Below, one piece after another: positions 7,733 through 14,625 of a DNA stretch of 64,000 nt. A program made the translations under genes and the position numbers. Numbering within the stretch: the stretch's first letter is position 1; every line of letters starts with the position of its first letter. The notes beneath the pieces are model-generated. The model saw only the letters and a list, made by a program, of their open reading frames with translations. It was not told the origin of the DNA and searched no databases. This DNA comes from Microbacterium sp. zg-B96 (GTDB lineage Bacteria; Actinomycetota; Actinomycetes; Actinomycetales; Microbacteriaceae): contig NZ_CP126738.1 in the NCBI RefSeq assembly GCF_030246865.1, positions 1,178,001 to 1,242,000 of the forward strand, written 5' to 3'.

Positions 7733-9292
7733 ATGAAGCATCTTGGTCGTGGTGGGCGTTCGCGTTTGTTTGCGGGTGTGAAGTTTGCGGGTGTGAGTGT
7801 CGTGGTTGCGGCGTTGCTCGCGGGTTGTGCGGGGGGTGGGCCGGCGGAGCCGGCTGCTTCGACGCCGGAGGGCCCGCAGGAGTTGCGTGTTGCGTTGTCG
7901 GCGTTGCCGACGTTGAACGTGATGGGCGCGACGGGCGCGGCTTATGGGTCGACGATCACGGTCGCGACGCAGTTGTTTGACACGCTGGTTGTCGAGACGG
8001 CGGATGGCGAGTATGCGCCGAGCCTGGCGACGGAGTGGGAGACCGTCGGCGACACGTGGACGTTCACGTTGCGTGATGACGCGGTGTTCCATGATGGGAC
8101 GCCGGTGACGGCTGCGGACGCGAAGGCGTCGCTGGAGCTGATTATTGCGAACAAGGGAACGTTGGCGAACTTGTTCTCGGGTGTCGCGTCGATCAACGCC
8201 CCGGATGAGACGACGTTGGAGATTGTCACGTCGCGTCCGACGCCGGATCTGATTCCGAACCTGACGCGTATTTATGTGGGTCCGGGCGATCGTATTGCGG
8301 ATGAGGCGTTCTGGGCGGCCCCGGTGGGTTCGGGTCCGTTCCAGTTCGAGTCCTACTCGCAGGGTGACCGGGTTGTGTTGACCGGTAACGAGGATTACTG
8401 GGGTGGTGCTCCGGAGCTGGATCGTCTGGAGCTGATCCAGATGCTGGAAGCGGCTCCGAAGGTCACTGCTTTGGAAGCGGGCGACATTGATGTGTTGTGG
8501 AACATTCCGGTGGACTTGACGGGTCGTTTGAAGACGAACCCGGATGTGGTTTATGACTCGGTCCCGAGCTATAACTACTACTTCATGTGGTTCAACAACA
8601 GTCGTGAGCCGTTCACGGACCCGCTGGTGCGTCAGGCGCTGGCTGAGGCTGTGGATGTCGACTCGATTGTGAAGAACGTGCTTGGCGAGTTGGGTAGCCC
8701 TGCGGTGTCGGCGATTCCTGCGACGATCCCGGGTGCGGGTGAGAACGAGGACATCCCGTTTGACCCGGAGAACGCGAAGAAGCTGCTCGCTGAGGCGGGG
8801 TTCCCGGATGGTTTCTCCACCACGATGGAGATGAACCCGGGTATGGGTATGAGCATTGATCTGATTGCTCGGGCGATGATCTCGGACTGGGCGAAGATCG
8901 GTGTCACGGTGGAGCTGTTGGAGAAGGAAGCAGCCGTGTTCAACGAAGACTTCCGTAACAACAACTACGACCTGCACATTCAGCCGAACCAGGTCATCAC
9001 CGGTGATGCGGCGTATGGGACGGACCGTTTGTATAACTGTGAGCGGGTTGCTGCGTCGATCAACCACTGCTACGAGGAGTTGGACAAGCTGATCAAGGAA
9101 GCGCGGGTTGAGATGGACCCGGCTGAGCGCAGCGCGATCTTTGAAGAAGCGAACCAGTTCTTGTGGGAGAACTATGTCGGTATCTACCCGGCTGATGTGA
9201 ATTATGACTACGCGGTGCGTACCAACGTGCAGGGGTTCGTGATGCCTCCGTCTGCTACCCCGCGTTTCGACCAGGTCTACCTCGCCGGCTAA
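7733..9292 (+). CDS. ABC transporter substrate-binding lipoprotein (family 5, Dpp/Opp type), complete copy
   Basis: 519 aa. The N-terminus is a lipoprotein signal: basic residues, a hydrophobic stretch and the lipobox LLAGC with Cys at about residue 33, so it is anchored outside the membrane. The SBP_bac_5 body includes SLATEWETVGDTWTFTLRDD and FNNSREPFTDPLVRQALAEA. RBS GAAGGGA lies 8 nt upstream. The gene is 12 nt behind a CoA-transferase and has no permease beside it, so it must share the permeases at 512-2319. Its 3' end is identical to positions 1-479. Codon use (TTG, CGT, GGT, GTT rich) differs from all surrounding genes. Confidence 0.95.
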   Translation: MKHLGRGGRSRLFAGVKFAGVSVVVAALLAGCAGGGPAEPAASTPEGPQELRVALSALPTLNVMGATGAAYGSTITVATQLFDTLVVETADGEYAPSLATEWETVGDTWTFTLRDDAVFHDGTPVTAADAKASLELIIANKGTLANLFSGVASINAPDETTLEIVTSRPTPDLIPNLTRIYVGPGDRIADEAFWAAPVGSGPFQFESYSQGDRVVLTGNEDYWGGAPELDRLELIQMLEAAPKVTALEAGDIDVLWNIPVDLTGRLKTNPDVVYDSVPSYNYYFMWFNNSREPFTDPLVRQALAEAVDVDSIVKNVLGELGSPAVSAIPATIPGAGENEDIPFDPENAKKLLAEAGFPDGFSTTMEMNPGMGMSIDLIARAMISDWAKIGVTVELLEKEAAVFNEDFRNNNYDLHIQPNQVITGDAAYGTDRLYNCERVAASINHCYEELDKLIKEARVEMDPAERSAIFEEANQFLWENYVGIYPADVNYDYAVRTNVQGFVMPPSATPRFDQVYLAG

Positions 9293-9295
9293 TCG
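8817..9295 (+). repeat. Right copy of the identical direct repeat (left copy 1-479)
   Basis: Identical to 1-479 base for base. On this side the similarity ends three bases after the SBP stop codon; downstream is a terminator hairpin rather than the permease gene. Confidence 0.97.
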
Positions 9296-9309
9296 GTGAC
9301 GTGACCACC

Positions 9310-9336
9310 GGGCCCGCCGTCGTCGACGGCGGGCCC
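9310..9336 (+). terminator. Perfect GC-rich hairpin after the SBP gene
   Basis: GGGCCCGCCGTCG at 9310-9322 and its exact complement at 9324-9336 form a very stable 13-bp inverted repeat 18 nt after the SBP stop. There is no U-tract, common for actinobacterial terminators; it may terminate fully or attenuate read-through into the SDR gene. Confidence 0.7.
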
Positions 9337-9441
9337 AATACCCGGACAGCGAGAAAATGGAGCGGCACGCCGACGCGGACCGCTCCTCAACGTCTGATTC
9401 GTTGGGCCGTCCGTCGACACGAGTTTTCAAGGAGCAGGAAA

Positions 9442-10359
9442 TTGAGTGGGATTTTGAATGGCCGCGTTGCGATCGTGACGGGCGCAGGTCGAGGAATCGG
9501 CCGTGGCCACGCGATCGAGTTCGCGCGTCAGGGAGCCAAGGTCGTGGTCAACGACATCGGCGCTGAGCGCGACGGCAGCGGATCCTCGAACGGACCAGCC
9601 GGCGAGGTCGTCGACGAAATTCGCGCGATGGGTGGCCAGGCTGTTGCCAACGGGGACGACGTATCGGACTGGGCCGGTGCTGGCCGTCTGGTCACGTCCG
9701 CAATCCAAGAGTTCGGTCAGCTCGACATCATCGTCAACAACGCGGGCATACTGCGTGACCGCATGCTCATCAACATGACTCCGGAGGACTGGGACGCCGT
9801 CGTCTCTGTCAACCTCCGTGGTACTGCCGCTGTCACCCACCACGCCGCGGTGTACTGGCGCGCTCGGGCGAAAGCCGGAGAGACCGTCGATGCTCGCGTC
9901 ATCTCAACCTCCTCCTCGTCGGGCATTTACGGCAACGTCGGCCAGACGAACTACGGTGCCGCCAAGGCCGGTGTGGCCTCCTTCACGGTCATCGCTGCGA
10001 AGGAACTCGCCAACTACGGCGTGACAGTCAACGCCATCAACCCCGGTGCACAGACGCGCCTCACGAGCCTGCGCACGACGGTCCCGGAGGGCGAGTTTGA
10101 CGCTCGCCACCCCGACAACGTGGGGCCCCTCGTCGCCTGGCTCGCCAGCAAGGAATCGGCCGGGATCACCGGACGCGTCTTCAACGTGCGCGGCGGTCAC
10201 ATCAGCGTCGCCGAAGGGTGGGCCATGGGCCCCCGCGTCGACAAGGACGGGCGCTGGGATGCAGCGGAGTTGGGTTCGGTCGTTCCAGACCTCGTTCGCG
10301 CGGCGCGCGGCAACGCCGAGATGTCGGGACTCGTTCCCGATGCCGAACTCTCCGAGTAA
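9442..10359 (+). CDS. SDR-family 3-hydroxyacyl-CoA dehydrogenase-like oxidoreductase
   Basis: 305 aa from TTG 9442, chosen because AAGGAGCAGG lies just upstream and the protein then begins directly with the Rossmann strand (GRVAIVTGAGRGIGRGHA). The cofactor loop TGAGRGIG, NNAG motif and active site with Ser in STSSSSG and YGAAK (Tyr-x3-Lys) are all present. The VVNDIGAERDGSG...VVDEIRAMGGQAVAN segment resembles HSD17B4/MFE-2 type beta-hydroxyacyl-CoA dehydrogenases rather than FabG. It would oxidise a 3-hydroxyacyl-CoA. It heads a run SDR, DUF35, thiolase, double CoA-transferase. Confidence 0.88.
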   Translation: MSGILNGRVAIVTGAGRGIGRGHAIEFARQGAKVVVNDIGAERDGSGSSNGPAGEVVDEIRAMGGQAVANGDDVSDWAGAGRLVTSAIQEFGQLDIIVNNAGILRDRMLINMTPEDWDAVVSVNLRGTAAVTHHAAVYWRARAKAGETVDARVISTSSSSGIYGNVGQTNYGAAKAGVASFTVIAAKELANYGVTVNAINPGAQTRLTSLRTTVPEGEFDARHPDNVGPLVAWLASKESAGITGRVFNVRGGHISVAEGWAMGPRVDKDGRWDAAELGSVVPDLVRAARGNAEMSGLVPDAELSE

Positions 10360-10384
10360 GCGCACCGGAGCTGAAGGAGTAACG

Positions 10385-10789
10385 ATGAGTCTTCCCCTGC
10401 CCACCCCGACGCCGGACACCCAGTTCTTCTGGGACGAAGTCGCCGAGAACCGTCTGAACGTGCAGTACTGCATGGACTGCGCGCGACACTACTTCTACCC
10501 CCGCTCGCACTGCCGGTTCTGCGGTTCCGGTGACGTCGAGTGGCGCCTGGCGAGTGGTCGCGCACACCTGGTGTCGTACATCATCAACCGCCGAGTGGCA
10601 CCCGCATTCGCCGACTACTCGCCGATCATCGCGCTCGTGGAGCTCGAAGAAGGAGTGACCATGATGTCGAACATCGTGGGCGTGGAGGCCGACCCGGCCG
10701 CACTCACCCTGGATATGCCGCTGACGGCCGTTTTTGAAGAGCGTGAGGGCCGTGTGCTGCCTGTCTTCACCCCGGCGGAGGCGCGCTGA
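10385..10789 (+). CDS. DUF35 / OB-fold zinc-ribbon protein partnering a thiolase-like enzyme
   Basis: 134 aa from ATG 10385 with RBS GAAGGAG. An N-terminal zinc ribbon is formed by CMDC and CRFC near residues 30-50, followed by the OB-fold (DUF35) segment with SGRAHLVSYIINRR. These proteins bind and stabilise SCP2/Ltp-type thiolases; in bacterial steroid degradation the ChsH2 DUF35 domain with Ltp2 makes a retro-aldolase. The gene overlaps the thiolase-like gene by one base (TGATG), supporting an obligate complex. Confidence 0.9.
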   Translation: MSLPLPTPTPDTQFFWDEVAENRLNVQYCMDCARHYFYPRSHCRFCGSGDVEWRLASGRAHLVSYIINRRVAPAFADYSPIIALVELEEGVTMMSNIVGVEADPAALTLDMPLTAVFEEREGRVLPVFTPAEAR

Positions 10790-11943
10790 TGGCTTTGCAC
10801 GATGGCCGTGTTGTTATCGCGGGGGCAGCAGAGACCACCACAGTGGGGGTGCGTCCGGACATCTCGGTGCTGGAATTGCACGCCGAGGCGGCGCGCAACG
10901 CGCTGGATGACGCTGGTCTGACCGTTGCCGACATTGACGGTGTGTCCACCACGCGCCCCTCGCCGGTCGAGGTCGCTCATCACCTGGGCATCCAGGCGCG
11001 GTGGTTCGACGGCACGGCCATCGGTGGCTGCAGCTACATCGCTCATGTGCGTCACGCCGCCGCCGCTGTCGCCAGCGGTGCCGCGAACGCGGTCCTGGTC
11101 GTGCACGGCGAGTCGGGTCGCTCCCGGGTCGGTGCCGAGGTGCGCATGAAGGACACCTCCAGCCCAGCGGGTCAGTTCGAGCACCCGTTCGGTGCGGTGT
11201 ACCCCTACGCCACCTTCACCCTTCCGGTGATGCGCTTCCTCCACGACCGCGGCTACGACCAGGAGTCGCTTGCCCGGGTGGTCGTTGCTCAGCGCAAGTG
11301 GGCGATCGACAACCCCCGCGCGTTCCGTCGTAAGCCCATCACGGTAGAGGACGTCCTCAGCGGCCCCGAGATCGCGTACCCCTTCACCAAGGACATGTGC
11401 TGCGTCGTCACAGACGGCGGTGGCGCCCTCATCGTGACAACCGAAGAGCGCGCCCGCGACATGCGTACTGCGAACAACCTCGTGCACATCCTGGGTGCAG
11501 GTGAGGCAGCTCAGGCAAGTATGGTGTCGCAGATGGGTGACCCTGGCTCGTTCGGTGCTTTCAAGCGCTCGAGCGCCGAGGCCTTTGCCACGGCGGGGCT
11601 CACCCCGAAGGACATCGATCACCTTATGGTGTACGACGCTTTCGCGCACCTGCCGCTGTACGGACTGGAGGACCTCGGCTTCGTCGGGTTCGGTGAGTCC
11701 GCCGACTTCATCGCTGCGGGGCACACGGAGCCTGGCGGCAGTCTGCCGATGAACACCAACGGCGGCGGCATGAGCTACACACACACCGGCATGTACGGCA
11801 TGTTCGCCATGCAGGAGTCGATCCGCCAGTTGCGTGGCGAAGCGGCGGTGCAAGCACCCGACGTCGAGGTGAGCTTTGTGCAGGGCGTCGGGCTGTTCTT
11901 CAGCGCGGCGGCGAGTTTGGTTCTCTCCAACGCTCGTCCTTGA
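10789..11943 (+). CDS. Thiolase-superfamily protein, SCP2/Ltp2-like (possible acyl-CoA retro-aldolase)
   Basis: 384 aa, the normal length for lipid-transfer-protein thiolases. It carries VYDAF near Tyr282 and NGGGMSYTHTGMYG near 324-337, where classical thiolases have the GHPxGATG histidine loop. Ala/Thr replaced by Met-Tyr and the tyrosine-rich pocket resemble Ltp2, which performs retro-aldol cleavage of a beta-hydroxyacyl-CoA instead of thiolysis. A Cys (Cys81, GGCSY) sits near the thiolase nucleophile region, but the CxSG pattern is absent. Partner is the DUF35 protein immediately upstream. Either thiolysis or retro-aldol cleavage is possible; the second is favoured. Confidence 0.85.
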   Translation: MALHDGRVVIAGAAETTTVGVRPDISVLELHAEAARNALDDAGLTVADIDGVSTTRPSPVEVAHHLGIQARWFDGTAIGGCSYIAHVRHAAAAVASGAANAVLVVHGESGRSRVGAEVRMKDTSSPAGQFEHPFGAVYPYATFTLPVMRFLHDRGYDQESLARVVVAQRKWAIDNPRAFRRKPITVEDVLSGPEIAYPFTKDMCCVVTDGGGALIVTTEERARDMRTANNLVHILGAGEAAQASMVSQMGDPGSFGAFKRSSAEAFATAGLTPKDIDHLMVYDAFAHLPLYGLEDLGFVGFGESADFIAAGHTEPGGSLPMNTNGGGMSYTHTGMYGMFAMQESIRQLRGEAAVQAPDVEVSFVQGVGLFFSAAASLVLSNARP

Positions 11944-12024
11944 CGCTCGGTGAGGGCACGCGCGGTGCGTGTGTGCCCTCACCGGCCTCCCGGGACGCAG
12001 GAGAGAAATAAGCAAGGAGTGGTC

Positions 12025-14322
12025 ATGTCCCCAATGACGGGGTTTGCGGTAATCGAACTGACAACCGGGATCGCCGGGCCGATGGTGGGAATGCTGCTGT
12101 CGGACTTCGGTGCAGATGTCATCAAGGTGGAGCCGCCCGGCGGAGACCCGTTGCGGGGTACCGCTGCCTTCGCAGGTCTCAACAGGGGCAAGTCGAGCCT
12201 CGTGCTCGACGCCGACCAGCCGGCCGACGCACGTGTGCTGTGGGAACGCCTGCTCGTAGCAGATGTGTGTCTCATCAAGGACGCCGGGGACCTGTCAGCG
12301 TTCGGCATCGATGCCGACGAGTTGCGTCAGGCCGCTCCCCGTCTCGTGCTCGCGGAGATGCCCCCGTACGGATCGGAGGGGGCGACGCCGTGGCAGGGTG
12401 GGCACGAGTCGAACGCCCTGTTGGCTGCCTACTCAGGCCTCGCATGGCGCCAGGCGTCCTTTGACGGCACCCCCGTCGAGTGGGTGCGTCCGCAGTTCCT
12501 CTACGCGCAGGCCATCTGGGCGACCGCCTGCACGGTGGCCGCCCTCACCGAGCGAGAGCGCTCGGGCTGGGGCCAGCATGTGGAGGTCACCGGCCTGCAC
12601 GGTGTGATGGTGATGTCGTCTGGTCAGTTCGCGACCTTCACGGATGCACCGGATCCGATCACCGCCGTGGGTGTGGCCGGGCGCCACCCCACCTACAGTC
12701 GGTTCCGGGCCTCGGATGGCAAGTGGTTCGTCGTGGGCGGGCTGGGGCCGAAGTTCGAGCCGCTGCTGCTGAACGCGCTCGGCCTCATCGACATCCTCGA
12801 TGACCCGCGCGTCGGCCACCTCTCGAAGCTGCTGGAACCCAGCAACTACGGGTGGGTCTCCGAGCGGATCCGTGGGGTCTTCGCCACGAAGCCACGCGCC
12901 GAGTGGCTTGACATGCTGGAGCGCCTCGGGATTGCCGGAGGTGCCATCGAATCCTCGGACAAGTGGCTGGATCACCCGCAGATCGAAGCGAACGGACTGC
13001 ACGTCCGGGTGCAGGACCCCACGCTCGGCGAGGTATCGATGCCCGGCATTCCGCTGGTGCTGCACGGCTCGCCCGGAGACATCCGCGGCGCCGCCCCCGC
13101 GCTCGGTGAGGACCGCACCTCACCGCGCACGCCGGCCAGCGGGCCGGGGGACATTCCCATGCCTGCTGCAGTCCGACCTGGTCCGCTGAGCGGCTTCACG
13201 GTGCTCGACATGGGCACGTTCGTCGCTGGGCCCTACACCGGCAGTCTGCTGGCAGAGCTGGGCGCGGACGTCATCAAGGTGGAGCCCTCTCGCGGTGACC
13301 CCTTCCGGCAGAGTGGCTTCACCTACAACCGGGGGATGCGCAGCCTCGCCCTGGATCTGAAGGGTGATGGCGGCGTTGAGGCTCTGCATACGGTGGTGCG
13401 GAATGCCGATGCGGTCGTCAGCTCCAACCGCCCCGGCACCGCGGCCGCGCTGGGTGTCGACTACGCGTCGCTGTCGCGCGTCAACCCGAAGATCGTGCTG
13501 ATGACCCTCTCCGGCTACGGAGAGAAGGGCCCGCTCGCCGGTCAGCCCGGTGTGGACATGGTGCTTCAAGGGATGTCGGGCATGATGACAGGTCAGGGCG
13601 GTGACTCCGAACCGGTGTGCAACACGCTCGCCAGCATCGACACCGCATCCGGCGCGATCGGGGCGCTGGGCGTCGCGCTCGCGCTGTTGCACCGGGAGCG
13701 CACAGGGGAAGGTCAGCAGGGATCCTTCTCACTGGCAGCCACAGCAACCGCCCTGCAGTTCTGCGAGCTCGTGCGTTTCGAGGGCAAACCCCCCGCCGTG
13801 CCCGGGGGCCAGGACTTCAAGGGCGCACGCCCCGACGATCGCTTCTACGCGGCCGCAGACGGTTGGGTCCGGCTGCAGGCCATCGGCGCGCAGAGTGACC
13901 TCGACGCTATGGCGGGAACATCGCCTGACGCCTCTTCTGACGACATCCAGGAGGCAATCGCTACGCGGATGAAGACGATGAGCGCTCAGGCCGCGGTGGC
14001 GTGGGCGCAATCCCACGGGTTCGCCGCCGTGGTCACCCGAAAGATCTCCCAGGCCCAGCGCGACGAGCAGCTGCTGGAGTCGGAGTTCGTGCACGTGCGG
14101 CCTGCCGCTGCCGGGCGCACGATGTTCGCTCCGGGCCGTTTTGCGCGGTTCAGCCGGACCTCTCGGCGCGGACCGATGTCGGTCGCGGGCGTCGGCGAAA
14201 GCACGGTCGCGATCCTGCGTGACGCGGGAGTGGCGCGGGAGCAGATCGAGGCGCTGCTGTCGTCGGGCGTCGCGACGCAGGGTGATCCTGCCCCGCAGAC
14301 CCTCGGCTATATCTATCGCTGA
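12025..14322 (+). CDS. Fused double CaiB/BaiF-type CoA-transferase, N-terminal half degenerate
   Basis: 765 aa, about twice the family length. ATG 12025 follows AAGGAG; the upstream open frame lacks family similarity. Domain 1 (about 1-360) starts with FAVIELTTGIAGPMVGMLLSDFGADVIKVE; domain 2 (about 385-765) starts with FTVLDMGTFVAGPYTGSLLAELGADVIKVE. In domain 2 the nucleophile Asp511 lies in PGVDMVLQGMSG. In domain 1 the equivalent place reads GHESNALLAA, with Glu128 for Asp and without the Gln. Family III transferases work as interlaced dimers, so one polypeptide may form the whole ring-linked dimer with one active site. It ends the plus-strand operon. Confidence 0.88.
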   Translation: MSPMTGFAVIELTTGIAGPMVGMLLSDFGADVIKVEPPGGDPLRGTAAFAGLNRGKSSLVLDADQPADARVLWERLLVADVCLIKDAGDLSAFGIDADELRQAAPRLVLAEMPPYGSEGATPWQGGHESNALLAAYSGLAWRQASFDGTPVEWVRPQFLYAQAIWATACTVAALTERERSGWGQHVEVTGLHGVMVMSSGQFATFTDAPDPITAVGVAGRHPTYSRFRASDGKWFVVGGLGPKFEPLLLNALGLIDILDDPRVGHLSKLLEPSNYGWVSERIRGVFATKPRAEWLDMLERLGIAGGAIESSDKWLDHPQIEANGLHVRVQDPTLGEVSMPGIPLVLHGSPGDIRGAAPALGEDRTSPRTPASGPGDIPMPAAVRPGPLSGFTVLDMGTFVAGPYTGSLLAELGADVIKVEPSRGDPFRQSGFTYNRGMRSLALDLKGDGGVEALHTVVRNADAVVSSNRPGTAAALGVDYASLSRVNPKIVLMTLSGYGEKGPLAGQPGVDMVLQGMSGMMTGQGGDSEPVCNTLASIDTASGAIGALGVALALLHRERTGEGQQGSFSLAATATALQFCELVRFEGKPPAVPGGQDFKGARPDDRFYAAADGWVRLQAIGAQSDLDAMAGTSPDASSDDIQEAIATRMKTMSAQAAVAWAQSHGFAAVVTRKISQAQRDEQLLESEFVHVRPAAAGRTMFAPGRFARFSRTSRRGPMSVAGVGESTVAILRDAGVAREQIEALLSSGVATQGDPAPQTLGYIYR

Positions 14323-14334
14323 GTAGCAGGCACG

Positions 14335-14372
14335 AAGGGGGCATACGGCACACGCCGGTTGCCCCCTTTCTC
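14335..14372 (+). terminator. Intrinsic terminator of the catabolic operon
   Basis: AAGGGGGCA (14335-14343) pairs perfectly with TGCCCCCTT (14360-14368), 13 nt after the CoA-transferase stop, followed by a short T-rich tail (TCT). Confidence 0.8.
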
Positions 14373-14541
14373 GTCAGAGTAAGCGGGGGAATCTCCGTCG
14401 TGGCGCGCCGGCCTACGCGGCGGCGACGTAGCGCCGGATCGAGGGCTCAGCAGATTGGCGCTGAGCGTGCGTTCGGGCTCGAGGATGCTGTCGCGCGGCT
14501 GGACACCCCGAAGGTGGCCGCACGGCGCTTGCGCTCCACGA

Positions 14542-14593
14542 GTGAAAGACACATCCGCACCAACGCGAGCGTCGGTGCGGATGTGTCTTTCAC
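14542..14593. terminator. 20-bp perfect inverted repeat between convergent units
   Basis: GTGAAAGACACATCCGCACC at 14542-14561 is exactly complemented at 14574-14593 with a 12-nt loop. It lies 33 nt beyond the mmsA stop (minus strand) and 170 nt beyond the plus-strand terminator, so a bidirectional or mmsA terminator is most likely. Neither side has a U-run. The rest of the 303-nt gap 14323-14625 holds no recognisable gene. Confidence 0.6.
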
Positions 14594-14625
14594 GAGGAAG
14601 AAACTGGCGACGTCTGTCGCTCCGA

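Noticed and set aside
1-9295. Composite transposon bounded by the SBP repeats
   Set aside because: The repeats are coding sequence ends, with no transposase and no terminal inverted repeats visible; homologous duplication explains them better.
7643-9430. 595-aa open frame antisense to the SBP gene
   Set aside because: It mirrors the SBP codon bias, is extremely Arg/His/Thr-rich with no recognisable domain, and overlaps a certain gene throughout.
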